This document shows positions 17,718-26,231 of a DNA stretch of 46,116 bases, in pieces (the first letter of the stretch is position 1; the number at the start of each line of letters is the position of its first letter). Both the position numbers and the translations under genes were made by a program. A model generated the notes under the pieces. It saw only the letters and a program-made list of their open reading frames with translations. It had not been told where the DNA came from and did no database searches. Origin of the DNA: Bacteroidota bacterium (GTDB lineage Bacteria > Bacteroidota > Bacteroidia > Bacteroidales > Lentimicrobiaceae); NCBI GenBank assembly GCA_009773455.1, contig WSXU01000012.1:1-46116 (forward strand), written 5' to 3'.

Positions 17718-18317
17718 ATGAAAAGCAATATACTTAAAATTGTTCTGGCAGTAGTTGTCGTTGTTCTGGGTTACCTGCTTTATTCTTCCATCATGAAACC
17801 TATCCGTTTTCAGGAAGAACTTGATGCCAGAAACCTGCAAATTGTTAACAAACTGAAGGATATCAGAACGGCTGAGAATTTCTTCAAACAATTTCATAAC
17901 CGTTATACCAGCAATTATGATTCCCTATTCGATTTCCTTAAAACCGGCAAGATTCCTGTTGTAAAAATGGTGGCAGATCCGACCGATACTACTTTCACCC
18001 GTTCAATTACTGATACCATTGGTTTTATTCCGATTGCAGACTCTCTTTATTCAAAAAGACCTGATTTCAAAATGGAAGATATGGCAATTATTCCTTTTTC
18101 AGAAGGTCGCAGGTTCGAAATTAAAACAGACAAAATTGATAAGGGAGGTGTAATTGTAAGTGTTATGGAAATCCTCGTTCCTTACGAATACTATTTGCAT
18201 GACCTTGATAAACAGGATGTGATTAATCTTTCTGAACGTATGAAGGGCATTAACAAGTTTCCCGGATTAAAAATGGGTTCGCTCACCGAAGCTTCTGTTG
18301 ACGGAAACTGGGAATAA
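17718..18317 (+). CDS. Conserved-type membrane-anchored protein, unknown function
   Basis: I do not recognise a named family. The 199 residues begin with a single N-terminal transmembrane helix (about 6-24, IVLAVVVVVLGYLLYSS), followed by a short helical segment (EELDARNLQIVNKLKDIRTA) and a soluble domain with KTGKIPVVKM and GRRFEIKTDKI stretches. The topology (short N-terminus, helix, soluble C-terminal part) resembles pilin-like or periplasmic anchored proteins, but no prepilin peptidase site is evident. It heads a tight cluster with DUF3822 and rsmD, 12 bp before the next ATG, so a shared function with the ASKHA-like DUF3822 protein is plausible. Start chosen by the promoter position. Confidence 0.75.
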   Translation: MKSNILKIVLAVVVVVLGYLLYSSIMKPIRFQEELDARNLQIVNKLKDIRTAENFFKQFHNRYTSNYDSLFDFLKTGKIPVVKMVADPTDTTFTRSITDTIGFIPIADSLYSKRPDFKMEDMAIIPFSEGRRFEIKTDKIDKGGVIVSVMEILVPYEYYLHDLDKQDVINLSERMKGINKFPGLKMGSLTEASVDGNWE

Positions 18318-18329
18318 TCTCAAAAATAT

Positions 18330-19220
18330 ATGGCGGGTGATCATCTGATGCTGGTCAATTATTATGACCGATTGTTTGATCAGGCCCTGACAAGTCAATA
18401 CAGCCTGTCCATCCGGATTGAACCGGATGGACTTTCTTTTTCAGTTTATTCCCACCTGGTTTCCAGGTATATAGTACTTGAGTCAGTTATTCTTAACAAG
18501 GCTTCAGCATCTGCCGAAAATGTGCTGGTGAAACATGATTTAAGTGATCAGCTGAATGGTTTTTTAATTAAACATCCATGGCTTCTCAATCAGTTCAGGC
18601 ATACAGTGTTAATTCAGAACAGCCTTGTTTATACACTGGTTCCTCACGCTTTGTATGACCCGCTTAAAAAAGCAGAGTATCTTAAGTTTGTCTGTAAAAC
18701 AGGTGATTCTGTTGTTTTCCACGATCATTTTCTGAATTCTGCAGAAGCCTGGGTAGTTTATGCTTTGCCCGAAAGTATAAGTGGAATTCCGGATCAGCAT
18801 TTTTCCAGTGCCAGGGTTATGCATCATGCAGGAGCCACGATTGAAACGTTATTGCCCCGTTACAGACACAATGAGATTCAGAATCCTGTATTTGTCAATA
18901 TCAGGGCAGGATCTTTTGATATTATTGTACTGAAAGAGGGCAAACTTCGGTATTGCAACAGTTTTACCTGGAAAGTGAATGAAGACCTGGTTTATTACCT
19001 TATTTTTGTGCTTGATCAATTGGCGCTAAATCCTGAGAACGTCCCGGTTATGCTCATGGGCATTGTTGAACAGACCTCTTCATTATATGAATTGCTTCAG
19101 CGGTATGTCAGGCACATCGATTTCATGCGAACTTCGGAGGTGTCCAAATCAGGGATACCCTTGTCCGATTCCAATGAGTACAAATTCTATGATCTGCTAA
19201 ATCCCGGGCTATGCGTATAA
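18330..19220 (+). CDS. DUF3822 family protein (actin/HSP70-like fold predicted)
   Basis: 296 residues, recognised as the Bacteroidota-specific DUF3822 family. The pattern of paired strand-rich halves (SLSIRIEPDGLSFSVYS near 24-40, VFVNIRAGSFDIIVL near 187-201, then PVMLMGIVEQTSSLYELL near 241-258) is like the ASKHA ATPase fold found in PilM, FtsA and HSP70. The nucleotide-binding loops are weak, so ATPase activity is uncertain. Its stop overlaps the rsmD start by 10 bp, which implies translational coupling. The upstream membrane protein could be a PilM-PilN-like partner; that is inference from order and topology. Confidence 0.8.
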   Translation: MAGDHLMLVNYYDRLFDQALTSQYSLSIRIEPDGLSFSVYSHLVSRYIVLESVILNKASASAENVLVKHDLSDQLNGFLIKHPWLLNQFRHTVLIQNSLVYTLVPHALYDPLKKAEYLKFVCKTGDSVVFHDHFLNSAEAWVVYALPESISGIPDQHFSSARVMHHAGATIETLLPRYRHNEIQNPVFVNIRAGSFDIIVLKEGKLRYCNSFTWKVNEDLVYYLIFVLDQLALNPENVPVMLMGIVEQTSSLYELLQRYVRHIDFMRTSEVSKSGIPLSDSNEYKFYDLLNPGLCV

Positions 19221-19759
19221 TCAGCGGATCACATAAAAGCAGGGTTATCCGTGCTCCTAAAAATCTTCCGGTGAGGCCAACCACTGACCTTGCAAAGGAG
19301 GCTCTTTTCAATATTCTTGTCAATAATTTCGATCTCAGTGAGGTGATGGTCCTCGATCTTTTTGCAGGTACTGGCAATATTACCTATGAGTTTTTCTCCA
19401 GGGGGGCGATTGGGGTCACAAGTATAGATGCTGACCTCAGATGTGTGAATTTCATCAGGCAAACAGCAAAAGAATTCGGATTCGATGCTGTTTTATGTTT
19501 CAGAAGCGATGCGTTCAGATTCATAAATCACTGCGAGAATCAGTACGATATCATTTTCTGTGATCCTCCTTACGAATTGCAGGGAATAGATGAAATACCC
19601 AAAACCGTTATTGACAGAAAACTTCTTAAACCTGGCGGATGGCTTGTTATGGAGCATTCCCGTGAGTATGATTTTTCGGAAATGACAGGATTTCTGCAAC
19701 AGAGAAAATACGGTAAAGTTAATTTCAGCATATTTTCTGCTGATGACGAGAGTCATTGA
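19211..19759 (+). CDS. rsmD: 16S rRNA (guanine(966)-N(2))-methyltransferase
   Basis: Methylates G966 of 16S rRNA during 30S assembly, using S-adenosylmethionine. The 182 residues begin MRIISGSHKSR, which with RPTTDLAKEALFNIL (22-36) is diagnostic for RsmD. The SAM-binding loop is FAGTGN (51-56) and the catalytic DPPY is at 118-121. Last gene of the 17718-19759 cluster, starting inside the DUF3822 gene. Convergent with coaD, 35 bp apart; rsmD and coaD are neighbours in many bacteria, though usually in the same direction. Confidence 0.95.
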   Translation: MRIISGSHKSRVIRAPKNLPVRPTTDLAKEALFNILVNNFDLSEVMVLDLFAGTGNITYEFFSRGAIGVTSIDADLRCVNFIRQTAKEFGFDAVLCFRSDAFRFINHCENQYDIIFCDPPYELQGIDEIPKTVIDRKLLKPGGWLVMEHSREYDFSEMTGFLQQRKYGKVNFSIFSADDESH

Positions 19760-19794
19760 TACCCCTTATCATTTCATGCAGTTGGGAATAACGG

Positions 19795-20262
19795 CTATTG
19801 CCTTGGGAGAATAACGCCTTCAGGAATAAAGAGGCCGACATCTCCTCCATTTTTATGAACATCCCGGACAATTGATGAATTAACGGAAGTGTATTCCGGG
19901 GTTGTCAGAAGAAAAACTGTTTCAATGGCCGGATATAATTTCTTGTTTACCTGCCCGACTGTCCGTTCAAATTCAAAATCAGCAGAAGTTCTTAATCCGC
20001 GAAGAATATAGGAGGCTTCAACTTCCCTGCAAAAATCTACGGTCAGTCCGGAATAGCTTTCAACTTTTATTTTCGGACAATCTGCAAAAACGGTCCGGAT
20101 CCACAGTTCCCTGTCCTCAAGTCTGAAATATCCTTTTTTCTCGATGTTCAGGCCAATGGCTACGATGATCTCATCAAACAGCGGAAGTGCCCTCCGGATG
20201 ATGTTTTCATGGCCTTTTGTGATGGGGTCGAAAGATCCGGGGAATACAGCGCGCTTAATCAT
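19795..20262 (-). CDS. coaD: Phosphopantetheine adenylyltransferase
   Basis: Penultimate step of coenzyme A synthesis: 4'-phosphopantetheine + ATP to dephospho-CoA. With the ATG at 20262 the protein has 155 residues, standard for the family. GSFDPITKGH (9-18) carries the T/HxGH nucleotidyl-transfer motif, ILRGLRTSADFEFE is the conserved central segment, and NSSIVRD matches the C-terminal ISSTxxR-type motif. A longer frame starts at 20301, but a -7 promoter element lies at 20287-20294, downstream of that codon, so the shorter start is right. CoA supply also matters for the three acyl-CoA synthetases nearby. Confidence 0.95.
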   Translation of the reverse strand: MIKRAVFPGSFDPITKGHENIIRRALPLFDEIIVAIGLNIEKKGYFRLEDRELWIRTVFADCPKIKVESYSGLTVDFCREVEASYILRGLRTSADFEFERTVGQVNKKLYPAIETVFLLTTPEYTSVNSSIVRDVHKNGGDVGLFIPEGVILPRQ

Positions 20263-20286
20263 TTCCTCAATATTTAACTTGAATGA

Positions 20287-20294
20287 CAAAGATA
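20287..20294 (-). promoter_or_regulatory. -7 element for coaD
   Basis: TATCTTTG on the minus strand, in the 48-bp gap between the NUDIX stop and the coaD ATG. It gives a leader of about 20 nt and implies coaD can be transcribed separately from the NUDIX gene. Confidence 0.5.
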
Positions 20295-20310
20295 GGAACA
20301 AAATCTTTTA

Positions 20311-20943
20311 TCAGGTAGCGGGAAGCAGGTATTGAGCATCGGCTTCAATCAATCCGTAAAGTGAGGCATAAGTATTTTTCATAACAGTTTCCATGTCCTT
20401 CTGATCAAACCATCTTATATCTGTAATTGATTCTTCTGTCTGAGGGACCGGCTTTTCAGTGCCCGGATATTCCATGACATACCAGAACGTCTTTTTAAAA
20501 ACCATACGGCCTTTGTGCTCATAAATATGGTATGTTGAAGGTAATTCCGAAATAATCCGTTGTCCTGAGAGTCCGGTTTCCTCTGTTACTTCCCTTAAAG
20601 CAGCGATTTCCGGCGTCTCATTTTTCTCTATTTTCCCCTTTGGCAGGTCCCATTTTCCAAACCTGAAGATATACAATCTTTCATTGTTCCTGTTTCGAAC
20701 CATTCCCCCGGCAGCTTCCAGGTATCGGAAAAAGGAGATAAAGTCACCGAACAGTTTCCGGGAATCACTGTCCCCGGTAAAAAACAGGGTATTGAATTCG
20801 CCGGTATTCATGAAAGTGATGAATGTGTCCATCATATTCCCGGGTGATTTCACCCTGACGACCATCGTTCCCGGAAGATTTTCCATGATTTCATCTCCTG
20901 ATGAAAAGATCACGGGCTTGTCATTGATAAAAACTTTGTACAT
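20311..20943 (-). CDS. NUDIX hydrolase
   Basis: Hydrolyses a nucleoside diphosphate linked to another moiety; the substrate is unknown. About 210 residues: an N-terminal domain of roughly 80 residues (MYKVFINDKPVIF onward) and a C-terminal Nudix fold with a complete box, G-x5-E-x7-REVTEETGL (about residues 103-125 from this start). KWDLPKGKIEKNE precedes it, as in diadenosine-polyphosphate or ADP-sugar hydrolases. Two starts are possible: ATG at 20952, which would overlap the pyrE start codon, or ATG at 20943, chosen because relatives I recall begin MYKVF. Its 5' end is 7 bp from divergent pyrE, so its promoter must lie inside pyrE. Confidence 0.9.
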   Translation of the reverse strand: MYKVFINDKPVIFSSGDEIMENLPGTMVVRVKSPGNMMDTFITFMNTGEFNTLFFTGDSDSRKLFGDFISFFRYLEAAGGMVRNRNNERLYIFRFGKWDLPKGKIEKNETPEIAALREVTEETGLSGQRIISELPSTYHIYEHKGRMVFKKTFWYVMEYPGTEKPVPQTEESITDIRWFDQKDMETVMKNTYASLYGLIEADAQYLLPAT

Positions 20944-20946
20944 TTG
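20918..20946 (+). promoter_or_regulatory. pyrE promoter inside the NUDIX coding start
   Basis: TTG (20918-20920), an 18-bp spacer and TACATTTG (20939-20946). The -7 element includes the NUDIX ATG at 20943 and ends only 4 bp before the pyrE ATG at 20951, so the predicted transcription start falls at or next to that ATG. Confidence 0.6.
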
Positions 20947-20950
20947 CAGC

Positions 20951-21592
20951 ATGAGTAATAATGATTCAGTAGCGCTTGATACAGCGGAGTTTTTATTGCA
21001 AATAAAGGCAATAAAGATCGATAATCAGAATCCGTTCACATGGAGTTCAGGGATTAAATCGCCGATTTACTGTGATAACCGGAAGATACTATCTTATCCA
21101 AAAGTACGAACTTTTATCAGACAGGAATTTGCCAGGCTGATCAATGAGGAATTTGGATCAATCGACCTGATTGCGGGCGTTGCCACCGGAGCCATTGCCC
21201 ATGGTGTGCTGGTTGCCCAGGAACTTGGACTTCCATTCGCTTATGTAAGATCCGGCAAAAAAGATCATGGTCTCACCAACCAGATTGAAGGAGTTGTTGA
21301 ATCAGGACAATCGGTTGTAGTTGTTGAAGATCTGGTATCAACGGGGCAGAGCAGTCTGGCTGCTGTTGCTGCATTGAGGGAAGCCGGTTGCAATGTAAAG
21401 GGAATGGTAGCAATATTTACCTATGGCCTTGAATCGGCCAGGGAGAATTTCAAAAGTGAAAACTGTGCCCTTTTTACCCTGACAGATTACAATCATCTGA
21501 TCAGTCATGCGTTGGAGAAAAACTACATCAAAGAGTCGGATAAGCAATCGCTTGTTAAATGGCGCGAAAATCCCGAAGCCTGGGGTAAATAA
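20951..21592 (+). CDS. pyrE: Orotate phosphoribosyltransferase
   Basis: Converts orotate and PRPP to OMP in pyrimidine synthesis. 213 residues from the ATG at 20951; a longer open frame from 20684 runs antisense through the NUDIX gene and is spurious. Seen: NPFTWSSGIKSPIYCDNRK (27-45), the substrate loop YVRSGKKDHG (98-107) and the PRPP-binding VVVVEDLVSTGQSS (122-135). A consensus promoter ends 4 bp upstream, so the mRNA may be leaderless. The SRPBCC gene follows after 6 bp and should be co-transcribed. Confidence 0.96.
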   Translation: MSNNDSVALDTAEFLLQIKAIKIDNQNPFTWSSGIKSPIYCDNRKILSYPKVRTFIRQEFARLINEEFGSIDLIAGVATGAIAHGVLVAQELGLPFAYVRSGKKDHGLTNQIEGVVESGQSVVVVEDLVSTGQSSLAAVAALREAGCNVKGMVAIFTYGLESARENFKSENCALFTLTDYNHLISHALEKNYIKESDKQSLVKWRENPEAWGK

Positions 21593-21598
21593 TTATTT

Positions 21599-22012
21599 AT
21601 GGCAACATTTCGTAGTGAACAGGTAACCATCGAACGCAACGATGGTTTTGTTTTTAATTTCTTATCTGATTTTAACAACTTTCAGAAACTGATGCCTCCC
21701 CAGGTAACAGACTGGCAATCTGACGGCGAAAGTTGCAGGTTCAATATCCAGAATATGGCCACCCTGGGGATGCGTTATAAAGAGAAAACGCCAGATAGTC
21801 ATATTTACATCCAGTCGGAAGGCAAAGTACCTTTTGACTATAATCTGCAATGCTTTATTGAAAAAGTGTCAGATCAGGGTTGCAATGTTTCGCTCGAATT
21901 TAATGCCGATCTGAGTCCGATGCTGAAAATGATTGCTTCAAAACCGCTCGAAAATTTTATCAACATCCTCGCTCAGAAGCTAAAAGAGATTTGTGAATCA
22001 GGTATGATCTGA
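21599..22012 (+). CDS. SRPBCC (START-like) family protein
   Basis: 137 residues with the signature of the SRPBCC/polyketide-cyclase ligand-binding fold: an N-terminal strand with SEQVTIERN, helices around FNFLSDFNNFQKLMP (19-33), then strands and a long C-terminal helix (PLENFINILAQKLKEICE). Such proteins bind hydrophobic ligands or act as small chaperones. No catalytic motif is visible and I cannot name a ligand. It starts 6 bp after pyrE and is convergent with birA; the pyrE-SRPBCC pair recurs in Bacteroidota as far as I recall. Confidence 0.82.
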   Translation: MATFRSEQVTIERNDGFVFNFLSDFNNFQKLMPPQVTDWQSDGESCRFNIQNMATLGMRYKEKTPDSHIYIQSEGKVPFDYNLQCFIEKVSDQGCNVSLEFNADLSPMLKMIASKPLENFINILAQKLKEICESGMI

Positions 22013-22022
22013 GATTGACTCA

Positions 22023-22046
22023 ATTCCTGGCTTAATTCTCAGGAAT
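22023..22046. terminator. Possible hairpin between the SRPBCC gene and birA
   Basis: Arms ATTCCTG (22023-22029) and CAGGAAT (22040-22046) lie in the gap between the convergent genes. There is no T-run, so a terminator role rests on position alone. Confidence 0.3.
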
Positions 22047-22059
22047 CTGTTCTACCGGA

Positions 22060-22827
22060 TTATCTGTGATAAAGTTTATCGCCACCGAAGACAACTTCTT
22101 TTAAGGAACATTTGTAAAATGAACCATCGCTTCCTTCCAGTAAAAGCATGCCGTATTCTGCCAGGCCTCTGATGGTTGCCGTCATTTTTTCGCCCCTGAC
22201 AATAAATTCTGAAGGTTGATTTAAAAGATACATCCTCTCAAGATAGGTACTTTCGATAATTTTATTGTTACCTTTTGCAAGCATTTCGTACCAGTATGCC
22301 ACACTTGAGTGCCAATCTGTCAGTATATCTTCAAGGTCGTATTGTTTCCCGGTAAGCATAAGGAGTGAAACAGCCCCGGTGATGCTGGACGTGAAAGAGT
22401 TCTGATTGACATTCAGGCCTAGCCCGGCGATAGAGCCGGAAATGCTGTTGCCGCTGATTTCATTTTTTATAAGAATACCGGCCACTTTCCGGTTGTCAAT
22501 GTAAATATCATTGGGCCATTTGATCATGCTCCTATAGGGCAGGCTTAATTTGTCAAGCACAGAACAAACTGATAAAGAGATGATCCTTGTTAGCTGAAAC
22601 TGAAATTCAGGCTTCAGAAACCTGGGGTATAAAACGATGGTCGCAGTTAGGTTTTTCCCTGGTTCACTTTCCCATGTATTCCCTTCCTGCCCCTTACCAT
22701 CGGTCTGGGCTTTGCTGCACACAACAGAGCCTTCTGCCAGATTCCCTGTTTTCAGCAGATCTGTCATATACTGATTCGTAGAACCCGTGGAGTCAAGTCT
22801 TATAAATTCACTATTCTCGAAAATCAC
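22060..22827 (-). CDS. birA: Biotin--[acetyl-CoA-carboxylase] ligase
   Basis: Attaches biotin to the carrier protein of acetyl-CoA carboxylase through biotinyl-AMP. 255 residues: biotin/ATP-binding GKGQEGNTW (44-52), KWPND (103-107), KVAGIL (114-119), and a small C-terminal domain. There is no N-terminal winged helix, so this is a group I enzyme that cannot act as the biotin-operon repressor. Monocistronic and convergent with the SRPBCC gene. Confidence 0.94.
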   Translation of the reverse strand: MIFENSEFIRLDSTGSTNQYMTDLLKTGNLAEGSVVCSKAQTDGKGQEGNTWESEPGKNLTATIVLYPRFLKPEFQFQLTRIISLSVCSVLDKLSLPYRSMIKWPNDIYIDNRKVAGILIKNEISGNSISGSIAGLGLNVNQNSFTSSITGAVSLLMLTGKQYDLEDILTDWHSSVAYWYEMLAKGNNKIIESTYLERMYLLNQPSEFIVRGEKMTATIRGLAEYGMLLLEGSDGSFYKCSLKEVVFGGDKLYHR

Positions 22828-23030
22828 AGTTTTTCAGGATTTAAATGATGTACTGCCAAAAATTGAACGGTACAATTGTTGATAGCGTTGAATAACATAA
22901 AATTCAGTCACACCGGCTGAAATGCAAAACCGGATTTATTTCCTGAATTGAATCCAAGCAGTCAGAGACCGACGGCTATTGTAACAGCAAATGCCGGTCG
23001 CGGCCTGATTAAATTACGGATTTAATTCGT

Positions 23031-23038
23031 TAACTTTG
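23031..23038 (+). promoter_or_regulatory. -7 element for the rsfS-ftsH operon
   Basis: TAACTTTG matches TAnnTTTG. A TTG codon at 23036, in frame with rsfS, lies inside it and is therefore not the start. The ATG at 23060 leaves a leader of about 18 nt. No TTG lies at normal -33 spacing. Confidence 0.5.
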
Positions 23039-23059
23039 CAAAAATATAACAATTGGCCT

Positions 23060-23479
23060 ATGGCAGTTAAAAAAGTAAAATCAGCATCTGAAATGTTGGC
23101 CTCCATTGTATCAGAGGGGATATTTGAGAAATTGGGTGAAGATGTGGTTCAGATTGATCTGCGGAAGATAAAGAATGCAGTTGCTGATTTTTTCATTGTT
23201 TGTCACGGTAAATCGCGTGCACAGGTTGAAGCCATTGCTGATTCCGTGCAGATGGAAGTGAAGAAGGCCGTTGGGATTAATGTTTGGAAAAAAGAAGGAT
23301 TTGAAAATGCCGAGTGGATTTTATTGGATTATGTTGATGTGGTGGTTCATATTTTTCAGGAGGGGAACAGACGGTTTTACAAGCTTGAAGAATTGTGGGC
23401 GGATGCTGATACAAAATTAATTACACCCACTGTGACTGTCCAGAAACGCACAAAGAAAAAAACATCAGCTGAAGCCTGA
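23060..23479 (+). CDS. rsfS: Ribosomal silencing factor
   Basis: Binds uL14 on the 50S subunit and blocks subunit joining when nutrients are short. From the ATG at 23060 it has 139 residues. The family core is clear: VVQIDLRKIKNAVADFFIVC near 25-44 and AEWILLDYVDVVVHIF near 86-101, followed by RRFYKLEELWADA. The C-terminus is a short basic extension (RTKKKTSAEA). First gene of the run rsfS-ftsH-LUD-DUF2007-cdsA; ftsH starts 8 bp after its stop. Confidence 0.95.
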   Translation: MAVKKVKSASEMLASIVSEGIFEKLGEDVVQIDLRKIKNAVADFFIVCHGKSRAQVEAIADSVQMEVKKAVGINVWKKEGFENAEWILLDYVDVVVHIFQEGNRRFYKLEELWADADTKLITPTVTVQKRTKKKTSAEA

Positions 23480-23487
23480 TTTGACTT

Positions 23488-25554
23488 ATGAACGAAACAA
23501 ACGATAAAAAACCGGAAAACGGAATAGGTAAACCGAAAGTGGGAAAACCTAAATTCAGTTTTTACTGGATATATGCATTGCTGGCATTGCTAATCATCGG
23601 ACTGCAGTTTATGAACAACTGGAGTTCATCCCCTAAATCTGTAGGCTGGGGTAAAGTTAAGGAAATAGTCCAGAACCAGGATATGGATCGGCTTGTCCTT
23701 GTGAACAAAGAGTTTGCGGAAATCTATATCAAGAAAGAGAAACTGAATCTACCCAGATACAAGGATGTCCGTCCCGGTGATGGTTTTGGTGAAAGCAAAC
23801 CGCAGTATATCTATAACATTGGTTCTGTAGAGACTTTTGAGAAGGATTTTGCTGAACTTCAGAAGGGAGTTGTGAAACCTGTTTATATTGAGAATCTCCC
23901 CCGCCGCAATGTATGGGGTGATGCACTTTCATGGATTCTTCCTGTTTTGTTGCTGGTCGGTGCCTGGTTCTTCATCATGCGTATGATGAGCCGTGGATCC
24001 GGTGGTGGCGGACAAATTTTCAATATCGGTAAATCGAAGGCGCAGCTTTTTGATAAGGATACCCATGTCAATATTAATTTCTCTGACGTTGCCGGCCTGG
24101 AGGAGGCGAAGGTAGAGATTATGGAAATAGTTGACTTCCTTAAAAACCCGAAGAAATATACCACCCTTGGTGGAAAGATACCAAAGGGTGCATTGCTGGT
24201 TGGTCCTCCGGGCACAGGAAAGACATTACTGGCCAAAGCAGTGGCCGGAGAAGCCAAAGTGCCCTTTTTCTCACTTTCAGGATCTGATTTTGTTGAGATG
24301 TTTGTTGGCGTAGGTGCATCCAGGGTTCGTGACCTTTTCAAGCAGGCAAAGGAGAAGTCGCCCTGTATCATATTTATTGATGAAATTGATGCCATTGGCC
24401 GTGCAAGGGGAAAGAACCAGATCACCGGTGCCAATGATGAAAGGGAGAATACCCTGAATCAGTTGCTGACCGAGATGGATGGTTTTGCAACCAATGCCGG
24501 TGTAATCATTCTTGCTGCCACCAATAGGGCCGATATTCTCGACCGGGCTCTTTTACGGGCCGGACGCTTCGACCGTCAGATCAATGTTGAATTACCTGAT
24601 CTTGAAGAGCGGAAGGCAATTTTCAAAGTCCATATGAAGCCTTTGAAAAATGACGATTCTGTAAATGCTGAATTTCTGGCCAAACAGACACCCGGGTTTT
24701 CAGGTGCCGATATCGCCAATGTCTGCAACGAGGCTGCTCTGATTGCCGCCAGACAGAATAAGACCGAAATCGCCAAACAGGATTTTATCGATGCCATTGA
24801 CAGAATCGTAGGCGGACTTGAAAAAAGGAATAAAATCATCTCACCGCAGGAGAAGAAGGTAATAGCCTACCATGAAGCCGGACACGCTACCATCAGCTGG
24901 CTGCTTGAATATGCCCATCCGCTGGTAAAGGTAACCATTGTGCCCAGGGGCAAAGCTCTCGGCGCTGCCTGGTATCTCCCCGAAGAGCGTCAGATTACCA
25001 CCTATGAACAGATGTTTGATGAGCTGACAGCCACACTTGGAGGGAGAGCTTCCGAAGAGATAATTTTCGGCAAGGTTTCTACAGGTGCCCTTAACGACCT
25101 GGAGAAAGTCACCAAGCAGGCGTATGCCATGGTTGTTTACTATGGGCTGAACAAAGAGATAGGTAATGTGAGTTACTATGATTCATCCGGACAACAGGAG
25201 TATTCGTTCAACAAACCTTTCAGTGAATCAACAGCCCAGGTTATCGATGTTGAGATAAAGAAAATGATTGAAGAGGGCTATGAACGTGCCAAGGCATTAT
25301 TGCTGGATAATAAGGACAAACTTGCCCAACTCGCCGATATACTGTTGAAAAAAGAGGTTATCTTCCGTGAAGATCTGGAGTTGATATTTGGTAAAAGACC
25401 TTTTGAAGAACACTCTATGGAGTCGTTTCAGAATGGGTTGAATGATACCGCAAAAAATGATCAGGAAGAAAAAAACGCTGAGCAGAAGTTATCACCTGAA
25501 GTTGAGTCAGAGAATGAACCTGTAACCGGTGAAGTTGATGAAAGCAAGCAATAA
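23488..25554 (+). CDS. ftsH: ATP-dependent zinc metalloprotease FtsH
   Basis: Hexameric inner-membrane AAA+ protease that degrades misassembled membrane proteins and some soluble regulators. 688 residues: basic N-terminus, TM1 about 26-42, a periplasmic domain about 45-145, TM2 about 147-165, a Gly-rich linker, Walker A GPPGTGKT (239-246), Walker B IIFIDEID (294-301), the second region of homology ([20 protein letters not shown] near 345-363) and the zinc site HEAGH (462-466). The C-terminal tail of about 45 residues is acidic. The LUD gene starts within its last codons, so the two are translationally coupled. Confidence 0.97.
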   Translation: MNETNDKKPENGIGKPKVGKPKFSFYWIYALLALLIIGLQFMNNWSSSPKSVGWGKVKEIVQNQDMDRLVLVNKEFAEIYIKKEKLNLPRYKDVRPGDGFGESKPQYIYNIGSVETFEKDFAELQKGVVKPVYIENLPRRNVWGDALSWILPVLLLVGAWFFIMRMMSRGSGGGGQIFNIGKSKAQLFDKDTHVNINFSDVAGLEEAKVEIMEIVDFLKNPKKYTTLGGKIPKGALLVGPPGTGKTLLAKAVAGEAKVPFFSLSGSDFVEMFVGVGASRVRDLFKQAKEKSPCIIFIDEIDAIGRARGKNQITGANDERENTLNQLLTEMDGFATNAGVIILAATNRADILDRALLRAGRFDRQINVELPDLEERKAIFKVHMKPLKNDDSVNAEFLAKQTPGFSGADIANVCNEAALIAARQNKTEIAKQDFIDAIDRIVGGLEKRNKIISPQEKKVIAYHEAGHATISWLLEYAHPLVKVTIVPRGKALGAAWYLPEERQITTYEQMFDELTATLGGRASEEIIFGKVSTGALNDLEKVTKQAYAMVVYYGLNKEIGNVSYYDSSGQQEYSFNKPFSESTAQVIDVEIKKMIEEGYERAKALLLDNKDKLAQLADILLKKEVIFREDLELIFGKRPFEEHSMESFQNGLNDTAKNDQEEKNAEQKLSPEVESENEPVTGEVDESKQ

Positions 25555-26221
25555 GCTTAGTTCAAGGCCTGAACATATACGCGAATCAACCACCCGCGAA
25601 AAGGTGCTTAAGAACATCAGGCATGCGCTTATTGAAACATCGGAGAATCCTTTTCCTGATGTGGATTTCGATACCGAAATTTATAAGCCGATGAAGGAAG
25701 ATGGCGACATTAACTTTGCCATTGAATTTACCAAAGTCGGGGGGAAGTTTATTTTTTGTGATTCGGCCCAGGATATGCTGGCCAAAGTGAAGGGCCTGTT
25801 TTCGGAAAAAGGATGGTCTGAAGCGTGGTGCAACGAAGAATCACTTACCGGATTGCTTAATCATGCTATGGTTCCTGTGAAACGTGTGAATCAGGGCATC
25901 GAAGCAATGAAAGTGGCTGTTACTTCCTGCGAGTTTCTGATAGCCAGGCTGGGTAGCATTATGATGTCATCACAGCAATTTTCCGGCCGGCGGATGTATT
26001 CATACCCCGAAGTGCATATTGTAATCGCATTTACCTCCCAGATAGTTCCCGATATAAAACAGGCGCTTTCAGCAATTCGTGAGAAATATGCCGGGAAGAT
26101 GCCTTCTATGGTTTCCATCGTTACCGGGCCCAGCCGGACTGCCGATATTGAAAAGACCCTGGTTATGGGCGCTCACGGCCCTAAAGAACTCTATGTTTTC
26201 CTTGCTGACGACATCTCCTAA
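25538..26221 (+). CDS. LUD domain (LutC/YkgG-like) protein
   Basis: 227 residues from the ATG at 25538, overlapping the ftsH 3' end by 17 bp; an in-frame GTG at 25529 is also possible. The C-terminal half carries the family signature SIVTGPSRTADIEKTLVMG followed by AHGPKELYVFL. In lactate-utilisation operons LutC works with LutA and LutB, but neither is present here. Such orphan LUD genes next to ftsH and cdsA are, as I recall, common in Bacteroidota; their role is not established. It sits between a membrane protease and a phospholipid enzyme, which hints at an envelope-related function. That last point is inference. Confidence 0.85.
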   Translation: MKASNKLSSRPEHIRESTTREKVLKNIRHALIETSENPFPDVDFDTEIYKPMKEDGDINFAIEFTKVGGKFIFCDSAQDMLAKVKGLFSEKGWSEAWCNEESLTGLLNHAMVPVKRVNQGIEAMKVAVTSCEFLIARLGSIMMSSQQFSGRRMYSYPEVHIVIAFTSQIVPDIKQALSAIREKYAGKMPSMVSIVTGPSRTADIEKTLVMGAHGPKELYVFLADDIS

Positions 26222-26231
26222 TACGGTGATT

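Noticed and set aside
20684-20950. N-terminal extension of pyrE
   Set aside because: It is antisense to the NUDIX gene and upstream of the pyrE promoter; PyrE proteins start near the ATG at 20951.
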